A stretch of 64,000 nt of DNA from Paenibacillus luteus (GTDB lineage: Bacteria; Bacillota; Bacilli; Paenibacillales; Paenibacillaceae), in assembly GCF_006542765.1 (NCBI RefSeq), contig NZ_SKCD01000033.1, forward strand, positions 248,001 through 312,000, given 5' to 3'. Position 1 is the first letter of the stretch; every line of letters starts with the position of its first letter. Positions 7,478-15,173 of the stretch are shown here, piece after piece. The position numbers and the translations under genes are program-made. Below the pieces are notes generated by a model. It had not been told where the DNA came from, ran no database searches, and saw only the letters and a program-made list of their open reading frames with translations.

Positions 7478-9505
7478 ATGATTCAAAGGAAGACAAGATG
7501 GGCTGTTGCGCCATGGTCTAAGGACGATGAAGACAAGTCAAAACAACTAGCGTTGCATTTAAAGGTGTCCCCGCTTGTTGCCAGACTGCTTGTGCAGCGT
7601 GGCTTCGGTGACGCGGAATCGGCGGAACGCTTCCTGCGAGGGGGGCAAGAGCATTTCCATGACCCTTATCTCCTTCTGGGAATGAAGGAAGCCGTTGAGC
7701 GAATACAACGGGCAGCTGTAAACAAGGAGAAAATTAGAATCTATGGCGATTATGATGCCGATGGCGTTTCGAGTACATCGCTTTTAGTGCATTTATTCCG
7801 CACCCTAGATTATCATTTTGACTATTATATTCCTCATCGGGCTTTGGAAGGCTATGGGCTAAATAAGAAAGCGATCGAGCTCGCAGCAGAAGAAGGTATC
7901 CGCTTAATTGTTACGGTAGATACCGGAATCAGTGCGGTTCAGGAAATTGAGTATGCGAAGGAATTAGGCATCGATGTTGTCGTGACCGATCACCATGAAC
8001 CGCCAGAACAAATTCCTAGCGCATGTGCGATAGTGAATCCAAAGCAGGCAGGATGTACTTATCCGTTTAAAGGATTGGCGGGCGTGGGGGTTGCTTTTAA
8101 GCTAGCGCAGGCGCTTCTTGAGCGTCCGCCGCTCGAATGGGCGGATATTGTCAGCTTAGGAACAATAGCGGATTTAATGCCACTTAAGGATGAGAACCGC
8201 ATTTTTGTGAGATATGGACTTGAACGAATGCGTAATCACGCGAGCACAGGTTTTCGCGCTTTGGCGGAGGCAGGAGGCATTGAGCTGGAGAACCTCACGG
8301 CATCTAATATAGCCTTTGGCATGGCACCTCGTGTAAATGCAGCTGGAAGACTTGATCATGCCAAACGAGCAGTAGAGCTGCTTACAACAGAGGACTACGA
8401 CAATGCGATATTGGCAGCTATTGGACTCGATAGCTTGAACAAGGAAAGACAGCGCGTTGTGGAGAGCATTGTGAAAGAAGCCGAGCAGCAGTGGAAGAAC
8501 AAATGTGAATCGGCAGAGCAGGCAGGCCAGCCTTCGCCAGCTGTAATTGTACTGGCAGCAGAGGGCTGGAATGTCGGTGTCATAGGCATTGTGGCCTCGA
8601 AGCTGCTCGAGCGTAATTATAAACCTGTCATCATACTCGGCATTGATGCACAATCGGGAATGTGCAAGGGATCTGCCCGCTCTATTGAAGGTTTTGATCT
8701 TCACGCTGCGCTTACCGCCTGTGACGAGCTTCTAGATCATTATGGCGGGCATCAGGCGGCAGCAGGCATGAGCCTACATCGCGATCGCTTGCCGGCATTC
8801 GAGGAGCGTCTTAGCGCGCTTGCTTTGGAGTGGCTTTCCGCAGATGACTGGGTTCCTAAAACAGCTGTCGATCTTGTCTGTTCCGTGGACGAAGCGACTC
8901 TCGAAACGATTAATGAGCTTTCGCAACTGGAGCCTTTCGGTATGGGAAATCCTTCTCCGAGATTAATGTTTCAGCAAGCGGTACTAGCAGACCGCCGGAG
9001 CATAGGCAAAGAATCAAAGCATCTGAAGCTGTCCTTAGGCAGCGGACGAAAATTGCTCGATGGCATTGCTTTCAACATGGGAATGCTAACGGATCAGCTG
9101 AAGCCGGGCAGCAAAATTGACATTATCGGCGAATTGTCGGTTAATGAATGGAATGGCCAGCGCAAGCCGCAGCTCCAACTGCATGATATCCATTTCGACC
9201 CTTTGGCATCGGAGTTTCCTGGTCGAGAGCACTTTGGAAAAGTGTATCAGCAGCTTAAACTGCTTGGCGAAGCGCCATTGGAAGGAATCTGTACTCGATT
9301 ATCCAAGCAAACTGGGTTATCCTTAGAGACGGTTGAGCTCATGCTTGATGTATTTGAAGAGCTTCAGTTTATTGAACGAAGTAACGGAATGATGATTGCT
9401 GCCGCTTCGCCTCAGAAACGGGATTTGGCCGCATCGGCACGTTACATAGAAGCAAAGCAGCAATTCGAAGCATCACAACTGTCTGTGGCAAGTGCAAAAT
9501 CATAA
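7478..9505 (+). CDS. recJ: Single-stranded-DNA-specific exonuclease RecJ
   Basis: 675-residue RecJ, the 5'-3' ssDNA exonuclease of recombination and mismatch repair. DHH motifs are visible: IYGDYDADGVSSTS near residue 90 (motif I), IVTVDTGIS, VVTDHHEPP near 168 and SLGTIADLMPL. DHHA1 contains YGGHQAAAGMS, followed by an OB-like domain around 480-560. A roughly 100-residue Bacillota-type C-terminal domain (EHFGKVYQQLKLLGE onward) follows. ATG 7478 follows GGAAAGGAG. Same neighbourhood (secDF side, apt-relA side) as B. subtilis. Confidence 0.96.
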   Translation: MIQRKTRWAVAPWSKDDEDKSKQLALHLKVSPLVARLLVQRGFGDAESAERFLRGGQEHFHDPYLLLGMKEAVERIQRAAVNKEKIRIYGDYDADGVSSTSLLVHLFRTLDYHFDYYIPHRALEGYGLNKKAIELAAEEGIRLIVTVDTGISAVQEIEYAKELGIDVVVTDHHEPPEQIPSACAIVNPKQAGCTYPFKGLAGVGVAFKLAQALLERPPLEWADIVSLGTIADLMPLKDENRIFVRYGLERMRNHASTGFRALAEAGGIELENLTASNIAFGMAPRVNAAGRLDHAKRAVELLTTEDYDNAILAAIGLDSLNKERQRVVESIVKEAEQQWKNKCESAEQAGQPSPAVIVLAAEGWNVGVIGIVASKLLERNYKPVIILGIDAQSGMCKGSARSIEGFDLHAALTACDELLDHYGGHQAAAGMSLHRDRLPAFEERLSALALEWLSADDWVPKTAVDLVCSVDEATLETINELSQLEPFGMGNPSPRLMFQQAVLADRRSIGKESKHLKLSLGSGRKLLDGIAFNMGMLTDQLKPGSKIDIIGELSVNEWNGQRKPQLQLHDIHFDPLASEFPGREHFGKVYQQLKLLGEAPLEGICTRLSKQTGLSLETVELMLDVFEELQFIERSNGMMIAAASPQKRDLAASARYIEAKQQFEASQLSVASAKS

Positions 9506-9538
9506 TGATAATGTTGAAATGGAAAGGGTTGACAGTAC

Positions 9539-10069
9539 GTGTCTAACACACAATACAACTTCAAAGATTACATCCGGGTTATTCCAGATTTCCCGCAGCC
9601 AGGTATCCGTTTCAAGGATATTACGACACTCCTGAAGGATGGGGGAGCTTACCGCGCGGTAATCGAAGAAATGCGCGCAGCTGTACAGCACATGGAAATT
9701 GATGTTATTGCTGGACCGGAAGCCCGTGGCTTCGTTGTCGGCGCTCCGCTTGCTCTAGCGCTTGGCGTAGGTTTCGCTCCTATTCGCAAAAGCGGCAAGC
9801 TGCCGGGTGAGACGATCACAGCTAATTACGACCTTGAATACGGAAACGATCAGCTGGCTATGCACAAAGATGCAATCTCACCAGGACAACGAGTTCTGAT
9901 TGCAGATGATTTGCTCGCAACAGGAGGGACCATCGCCACTTCAATTAATCTGATTCGCCAGCTTGGCGGAGAAGTTGTCGGCGCAGCATTCCTAATTGAG
10001 CTGAACTACTTGCAAGGGCGCGAGAAGCTTGATGGAATTGACGTTTTCTCCATTATGACTTACGAATAA
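9539..10069 (+). CDS. apt: Adenine phosphoribosyltransferase
   Basis: 176-residue type I PRTase converting adenine and PRPP to AMP. The flexible-hood start FKDYIRVIPDFPQPGIRFKD and the PRPP-binding loop VLIADDLLATGGT are clear. Start is GTG 9539 with GGAAAGGG at 9521. The gene is between recJ and relA as in B. subtilis and is followed by a hairpin, so relA has its own promoter as well. Confidence 0.97.
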   Translation: MSNTQYNFKDYIRVIPDFPQPGIRFKDITTLLKDGGAYRAVIEEMRAAVQHMEIDVIAGPEARGFVVGAPLALALGVGFAPIRKSGKLPGETITANYDLEYGNDQLAMHKDAISPGQRVLIADDLLATGGTIATSINLIRQLGGEVVGAAFLIELNYLQGREKLDGIDVFSIMTYE

Positions 10070-10098
10070 AGAAACAGCATAAAAACCTGTCAAAACGG

Positions 10099-10148
10099 AC
10101 CGCTAGTCCCCTTAATCGCGCAATGCGAGAAAGGGGAGGCGGTTTTAT
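10099..10148 (+). terminator. Terminator between apt and relA
   Basis: Two stem blocks ACCGC/GCGGT and CCCCTT/AAGGGG enclose a loop that itself holds CGCG-CAAT-GCG. The stem is followed by TTTTATTTTAT. A sigma-A-like promoter for relA starts 25 bases later. Confidence 0.7.
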
Positions 10149-10172
10149 TTTATAATAGAAGGTGTTCAGTAG

Positions 10173-10202
10173 TTGACGAGGTACTGCTATTACAGGCATA
10201 AT
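10173..10202 (+). promoter_or_regulatory. Probable sigma-A promoter of relA
   Basis: TTGACG (10173-10178), 18-base spacer, CATAAT (10197-10202). It follows the apt terminator and precedes the relA start by 65 bases, giving relA transcription independent of apt. Confidence 0.6.
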
Positions 10203-10267
10203 ATTATAAAAACTCGGAAAACGCATGAATGGGATCTGCCAGGAGTGTAAACAGAAAGGGACGTTTC

Positions 10268-12448
10268 ATGGGCATTGAGCATTTACTCGAGAAGGCATCC
10301 GCCTATATGAAAGAGCAGGACCTTATACGCATCCAGGAAGCCTATGACTTTGCGGAGCAAGCCCATCACGGACAAGTACGGAAATCGGGAGAGCCTTATA
10401 TCCTTCATCCCGTAGCCGTTGCTGATATACTTGTGGATATGCAAATGGACGTGCTGTCGATTATTGCAGCATTGCTTCATGATGTCGTTGAGGATACAAC
10501 TGTTGATTTGCAGACGGTTCGCGCAAAATTTGGCGAAACCTGCGCGATGCTTGTAGATGGACTTACGAAACTCGAAAAAATTCAATTTCGTTCCAAGGAA
10601 GAGCAGCAGAACGAAAATTACCGTAAAATGTTTGTCGCGATGGCCCAGGACATTCGCGTTATTTTAATTAAATTAGCTGATCGTCTGCATAATATGCGCA
10701 CACTCAAGTTTCAATCTGAGGAAGCACAGCGGCGAATTGCTTACGAAACGCTAGAAATTTTTTGCCCGATCGCGCATCGTCTCGGTATTTCCGCGATCAA
10801 GTGGGAAATGGAAGATATTGCGCTTCGGTATTTGAATCCGCAGCAGTATTACCGGATCGCCAATCTGATGAAGAAGAAGCGTGCGGAGCGGGAACAGTTT
10901 ATTCACGATGTCATTTCCCGCATTACGGAGAAGCTTGAGGAAATGGGAATTGAGGGCGATATTTCTGGTCGTCCCAAGCATTTATACAGCATTTACAAGA
11001 AAATGACCGATCGCAACAAGCAGTTTACAGAAATCTATGATTTGCTGGCGATTCGCATCATTGTTGATAATATTAAGGATTGTTATGCCACGCTAGGCAT
11101 TATTCATACGTTATGGAAGCCGATGCCGGGCCGCTTCAAAGACTATATCGCGATGCCGAAAGCGAACATGTACCAGTCGCTGCATACGACGGTTATCGGA
11201 CCTAATGGAGAGCCGACGGAGGTTCAGATCCGTACGTGGGAAATGCACCGTACTTCGGAGTACGGTATTGCGGCCCACTGGGCCTACAAAGAGGGTTCAC
11301 TCGTCCCAGGAGGCAACTTCGAGGATAAGATGTCTTGGTTCCGTGAAATTTTGGAGCTTCAGCACGAGGCGCGGGATGCATCTGAGTTCATGGAATCGCT
11401 CAAAATGGACTTTTTTGCCGATCTTGTATTCGTCTTTACACCAAGCGGAGAGGTCATCGAGCTGCCCGCTGGCTCCGTACCGCTAGATTTTGCATACCGC
11501 ATCCATACGGAGGTAGGCAACCGGACGATCGGCGCCAAGCTGAACGGACGAATCGTTCCGCTTGACCATAAGCTGAAAACGGGCGACATTGTCGAAATTT
11601 TAACATCTAAGCATTCCTATGGACCTAGTCAGGACTGGGTGAAAATTGCTCAATCCTCTCACGCGCGCAGCAAAATACGCCAATGGTTCAAGAAGGAACG
11701 CCGCGAGGAGAACGTGGCCAAAGGGAAGGATATGCTTGAGCGTGAGCTGAAGCGGCTTGGCCTAGAGCCTTCGGCATGGTTGCAGGACGACAAATTGCTG
11801 GAAGCCGCTGCGAAGTTCGCTTTTAATGATATCGAAGATATGATGTCTGCGATTGGCTTTGGAGGCATTACGGCGGCGCAGATTTGCACTAAGCTTACAG
11901 AGAAGATGCGCAAGGAAGCAGAACTCGCTAACCAGCTGGAGCTGACTAGTGAAGTGAAGGAAATCAAATCGCATGGCAACCGGAAGACGAGGCCGAATCA
12001 GGGCGTAACCGTAAAAGGGATCGACAACCTGCTTGTCAGGTTCGCACGCTGCTGCAATCCTGTGCCAGGTGACTCGATTGTCGGCTATATTACTCGTGGC
12101 CGCGGCGTTTCCGTTCATCGGATGGACTGCCAAAACATTCCGTTCGGCGAGCAAGGGGAAGAAGGCGAACGCGTTATCGAGGTGGAGTGGGAAGGCTCCA
12201 TCGAGGCGAATTACAGCGTGGACATCGAAATAACGGGCGGGGACCGCAGAGGACTTCTGAACGAGGTGCTTCAGGCGGTATCCGAGAGCAAAACGAACAT
12301 TTCGGCTGTAACCGGCCGTACGGTGAAAAATAAAATGGCTTTAATTCATATTACCGTGCTGATTCGCAATATTGAACATTTGAACGCAGTGGTAGAGAAA
12401 ATAAAGCGCGTGCAGGAAATTTATTCCGTTCAGCGGATTATGCAATAG
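10268..12448 (+). CDS. relA: Bifunctional (p)ppGpp synthetase/hydrolase Rel
   Basis: 726-residue long RSH enzyme that makes and degrades (p)ppGpp. Domains in order: HD hydrolase with LHDVVEDT at 70-77; synthetase around 240-330 with YDLLAIRIIVD and RFKDYIAMPKANMYQSLHT; TGS around 390-450 with VFVFTPSGEVIELP; helical/CC region with ARCCNPVPGDSIVGY near 595; and ACT at 650-726. Both catalytic halves appear intact, as expected for the single long RSH of Bacillota. ATG 10268 is chosen, with AGAAAGGGA just upstream; an in-frame start at 10229 has no ribosome site. Confidence 0.97.
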   Translation: MGIEHLLEKASAYMKEQDLIRIQEAYDFAEQAHHGQVRKSGEPYILHPVAVADILVDMQMDVLSIIAALLHDVVEDTTVDLQTVRAKFGETCAMLVDGLTKLEKIQFRSKEEQQNENYRKMFVAMAQDIRVILIKLADRLHNMRTLKFQSEEAQRRIAYETLEIFCPIAHRLGISAIKWEMEDIALRYLNPQQYYRIANLMKKKRAEREQFIHDVISRITEKLEEMGIEGDISGRPKHLYSIYKKMTDRNKQFTEIYDLLAIRIIVDNIKDCYATLGIIHTLWKPMPGRFKDYIAMPKANMYQSLHTTVIGPNGEPTEVQIRTWEMHRTSEYGIAAHWAYKEGSLVPGGNFEDKMSWFREILELQHEARDASEFMESLKMDFFADLVFVFTPSGEVIELPAGSVPLDFAYRIHTEVGNRTIGAKLNGRIVPLDHKLKTGDIVEILTSKHSYGPSQDWVKIAQSSHARSKIRQWFKKERREENVAKGKDMLERELKRLGLEPSAWLQDDKLLEAAAKFAFNDIEDMMSAIGFGGITAAQICTKLTEKMRKEAELANQLELTSEVKEIKSHGNRKTRPNQGVTVKGIDNLLVRFARCCNPVPGDSIVGYITRGRGVSVHRMDCQNIPFGEQGEEGERVIEVEWEGSIEANYSVDIEITGGDRRGLLNEVLQAVSESKTNISAVTGRTVKNKMALIHITVLIRNIEHLNAVVEKIKRVQEIYSVQRIMQ

Positions 12449-12501
12449 CCGCTTCGTTTTGTTGTCGCAGCGGGTGAAATAAATATCGGAGGTACGAGGC
12501 A

Positions 12502-12945
12502 GTGAAGGTAGTTGTACAGCGCAGTAAACAGGCAAAGGTTGTCGTTGCCGGCGATCCTGTAGGCGTTATCGATTTCGGACTTGTGCTGCTGGTCGGGATT
12601 ACCCATGACGATACCGAAGCAGACGTTAAGTGGATGGCGGACAAAGTAGCTAATCTTAGAATTTTTGAAGACGAGTCAGGCAAAATGAATCATTCTGTAA
12701 TCGATATTGGCGGTCAGCTTCTATCGGTATCACAGTTTACGTTATATGGCGATTGCCGCAAAGGCAGGCGCCCCAACTTTATGAGCGCAGCCAGGCCGGA
12801 ACAGGCAGAGCTGCTTTACGATCAATTCAATTCTGCTCTTCGCGCGTTGGGCCTCGTAGTGGAAACGGGACGTTTCGGGGCCATGATGGAAGTTGAGCTT
12901 GTAAATGACGGACCGGTAACGTTAATTTTGGAGAGCGGTGCTTAA
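12502..12945 (+). CDS. dtd: D-aminoacyl-tRNA deacylase
   Basis: 147-residue DTD that removes D-amino acids (for example D-Tyr) and glycine mischarged on tRNA. The conserved SVSQFTLYGDCRKGRRPNF contains the SQFTL active-site motif, and GRFGAMMEVELVNDGPVT carries the Gly-cisPro-like NDGPVT end. GTG start at 12502 follows GGAGGTACGAG. It is directly behind relA, as in B. subtilis. Confidence 0.97.
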   Translation: MKVVVQRSKQAKVVVAGDPVGVIDFGLVLLVGITHDDTEADVKWMADKVANLRIFEDESGKMNHSVIDIGGQLLSVSQFTLYGDCRKGRRPNFMSAARPEQAELLYDQFNSALRALGLVVETGRFGAMMEVELVNDGPVTLILESGA

Positions 12946-13036
12946 GCCATCGCATGTGGGGAAACAATATACAGGAAGCCACTAAAGAGCAAGGAATATT
13001 GCGCTGGCAAAATGCTATATTGGGGGAATGCCGCAC

Positions 13037-13204
13037 ATGCACCAATCTCGCAAGGAGCAAGGCATCGAACGTGCTTCCAGAAGGCTGCTGCATCCGGATC
13101 GCAGAGAGGCCAAGGTATTTGCCGAGCTGGAGGAGGATATGGAGGCAGCGGAGGAGTGGATCGGTTTTCCACAGCCGCCCCGCCGAGACCATGCCGGCCA
13201 TTGA
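13037..13204 (+). CDS. Small 55-residue charged hypothetical protein
   Basis: I do not recognise this protein. The frame from ATG 13037 gives 55 residues, strongly charged (R, K, E), starting MHQSRKEQGIERASRRL and including AELEEDMEAAEEWIGF, which looks like amphipathic helix. GGGGGA lies about 10 bases before the ATG, and a terminator-like hairpin begins 16 bases after the stop. An in-frame ATG at 13028 is too close to the ribosome site. No transmembrane segment or signal peptide. Codon composition resembles that of the neighbouring genes. Confidence 0.5.
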   Translation: MHQSRKEQGIERASRRLLHPDRREAKVFAELEEDMEAAEEWIGFPQPPRRDHAGH

Positions 13205-13219
13205 CTGAAGCAAGAAAGC

Positions 13220-13250
13220 ACCGTCCGCGCAAACAGCCCGGGCGGTTTTT
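13220..13250 (+). terminator. Terminator after dtd and the small ORF
   Basis: 8-bp stem ACCGTCCG/CGGGCGGT with one G-T pair, followed by TTTTT. It closes the relA-dtd transcription unit. Confidence 0.7.
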
Positions 13251-13310
13251 AGCTTCTTAAAGGCTCAATTTTTGTTGTTTCCAAACCATACGTAAAAACG
13301 CTTTCGAAAT

Positions 13311-13365
13311 TGTAACATTACTGTAATCAATCTCTAACTTTCTTTTAACATCATTAACCTATAAT
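13311..13365 (+). promoter_or_regulatory. Pho-box-like tandem operator with -10 box
   Basis: Four TTAACA-like hexamers at an exact 11-base period: GTAACA 13312, GTAATC 13323, CTAACT 13334, TTAACA 13345. TTAACC follows at 13354 and a perfect TATAAT at 13360-13365. PhoP of Bacillus binds TT(A/C/T)ACA-type direct repeats spaced like this upstream of -10 boxes. Apparent start near 13372. No protein gene follows before the terminator at 13406. Confidence 0.55.
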
Positions 13366-13371
13366 AAACCT

Positions 13372-13434
13372 CGACCCCCTTTTTAAAAATATATTTTACT
13401 TTTGGACCTACAAACTGGTTTTGTAGGTTTTTTT
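13372..13434 (+). ncRNA. Candidate ~63-nt small RNA between Pho-box-like promoter and terminator
   Basis: The interval from the expected start (7 bases after TATAAT) to the end of the T-run at 13434 contains no translatable frame of note. It ends in a canonical terminator, so a short untranslated transcript is the simplest product. This is an inference from promoter and terminator positions only. Confidence 0.35.
13406..13434 (+). terminator. Terminator upstream of the hisS promoter
   Basis: 9-bp perfect stem ACCTACAAA/TTTGTAGGT (13406-13414 with 13420-13428), 5-base loop, then seven T. Confidence 0.85.
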
Positions 13435-13475
13435 CTGTCCATTTGTTTGGACTTACTGTGGGGTTTAGTTTGGCC

Positions 13476-13504
13476 TTGACTTTAACCATTCGGACAGGTA
13501 AAAT
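13476..13504 (+). promoter_or_regulatory. Sigma-A promoter of hisS-aspS
   Basis: TTGACT (13476-13481), 17-base spacer, TAAAAT (13499-13504). It directly precedes the T-box leader; transcription would start near 13511. Confidence 0.75.
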
Positions 13505-13510
13505 TAATTC

Positions 13511-13830
13511 TCAGTATGTTAGTTTTTAAATAACGATTCAATGATGGGATAAAGTAATTCTACGCGCTATACCCAGAGAGGGACGCCACTTGGCTGCAAG
13601 CGTCCTTATATCGGCAGAATGAACAGACCTCCCGGAGAACAAACGGTGAACCACTGTAGGAAGCAGGCAATAGGCCTGCGGATGACGAGTAGTAGCCGGA
13701 TTGCGGATGACGGACGTTAACCGTCTTGGAGCGGGCTCATGCATCGGATGCAGGCTCGAAATGTGGGTGGTACCACGGGAGATACACTCTCGTCCCTTTT
13801 GGCGCAAGCTATTAGGAACGGGAGTTTTTT
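13511..13830 (+). promoter_or_regulatory. T-box leader of hisS-aspS
   Basis: Structured leader of about 320 bases. The T-box core GGGTGGTACCACGG is at 13765-13778, and the AGAGAGGGACGCC stem I region is near 13572. The terminator stem CTCTCGTCC with GGAACGGGAG (13787-13824) is followed by six T. A CAC triplet in the context GAACCACTG at 13652-13654 is the likely histidine specifier codon. In this class uncharged tRNA pairs with specifier and T-box to stop termination, so the downstream operon should respond to uncharged tRNA-His. The specifier assignment is an inference. Confidence 0.9.
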
Positions 13831-13879
13831 GCGTTTACCGAAGTTTAAATGAATGATGACGGGGCAGGAGGGGTATTCA

Positions 13880-15127
13880 ATGGCATTTCAGAAAATGCCG
13901 GGCACGCAGGATATTTTGCCCGGCGCGGTGGAGAGATGGCAGTTTGTCGAGCAGAAGGCTCGGGATATTTGCCAGCGCTACAACTTCCGCGAGATCCGCA
14001 CGCCGATCTTCGAGTCCACTGAGCTGTTCCAGCGCGGTGTAGGCGAGACGACCGACATTGTCGAGAAAGAAATGTACACCTTCACGGATCGTGGCAACCG
14101 CAGCCTCACGCTGCGTCCCGAAGGAACGGCAGGTGTGGTAAGGTCTTACGTGGAGAACAAGCTGTACGGAGAGCCTGACGTATCCAAGCTGTATTACATC
14201 GGACCGATGTTCCGGTATGAGCGTCCGCAAGCAGGACGTTACCGCCAGCTGCATCAGTTCGGTGTCGAGGCGATTGGCTCGGTTGACCCTGCAATCGACG
14301 CCGAGGTTATCGCGCTTGGATACACGTTTTATACGGAGGTTGGCCTAAAGGGCGTACGCGTAGAGATTAACTCCGTAGGAACTCCGGCAGTACGTGCGGT
14401 ATTCCGCGAGCGCTTGTTGGCTTTTCTTGAGCCGAAGCGCGAGCTGCTCTGTAAGGACTGCCAATCGCGGATGGACCGTAATCCGCTCCGCGTGCTCGAC
14501 TGCAAGGTCGACCAGGAGCATTTTACAGATGCGCCTTCGATTCTCGACAGCTTGGACGAGGAATGCCAGATCCATTTTGACAAGGTGAAAATGTATTTGA
14601 CCGATATGGGCATCCCGTATGAAATCAACCACCGGCTCGTCCGCGGACTTGATTATTATACCCATACCGCATTTGAGTACAAGGCTGAAGGAATCGGCAC
14701 CATTGATACCGTAGGCGGGGGCGGCCGCTATAACGGGCTTGTCTCGGAAATTGGCGGTCCGGATCAGCCTGGTGTAGGCCTAGGACTTGGACTTGAAAGA
14801 ACGATTCTACTGCTTCAGCATCAAGAAACAGAACTGCCTGTTTTTAATCGAATCGACGTGTACGTGGTTGCACTGGGCGAAGCCGCTGAGCGTGAGGTGA
14901 CGAAGCTCGTTTACCAGCTCAGACAGCGCGGCATTCGCGCGGAACGCGACTATCTAGGCCGTAAGATGAAAGCCCAGATGAAGTCCGCAGACCGTCTTCA
15001 GGCGCGTTATACGGCGATCCTTGGTGACGATGAGCTGGAACGCGGAGAAATCGCACTCAAAGACATGACGAAAGGCGAGCAGCGCGTAGTTGCGCTTGAT
15101 AAGCTTGCCGATGAAATCAGCGGTTAA
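13880..15127 (+). CDS. hisS: Histidyl-tRNA synthetase
   Basis: 415-residue class II synthetase. The N-terminal MPGTQDILP, motif 2 around YIGPMFRYERPQAGRYRQLHQFGVE, the histidine-specific LVRGLDYYTHTAFEYK and motif 3 GVGLGLGLERTILLL are all present. The C-terminal anticodon-binding domain runs from about 325. ATG 13880 with GGAGGGG at 13867; an in-frame ATG at 13853 lies before that site. Controlled by the T-box leader upstream and followed 46 bases later by aspS, probably in one operon. Confidence 0.97.
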   Translation: MAFQKMPGTQDILPGAVERWQFVEQKARDICQRYNFREIRTPIFESTELFQRGVGETTDIVEKEMYTFTDRGNRSLTLRPEGTAGVVRSYVENKLYGEPDVSKLYYIGPMFRYERPQAGRYRQLHQFGVEAIGSVDPAIDAEVIALGYTFYTEVGLKGVRVEINSVGTPAVRAVFRERLLAFLEPKRELLCKDCQSRMDRNPLRVLDCKVDQEHFTDAPSILDSLDEECQIHFDKVKMYLTDMGIPYEINHRLVRGLDYYTHTAFEYKAEGIGTIDTVGGGGRYNGLVSEIGGPDQPGVGLGLGLERTILLLQHQETELPVFNRIDVYVVALGEAAEREVTKLVYQLRQRGIRAERDYLGRKMKAQMKSADRLQARYTAILGDDELERGEIALKDMTKGEQRVVALDKLADEISG

Positions 15128-15173
15128 TATTTATCCCATAATTAAATCTAACTAATAGAGGAGCATGAAAACA

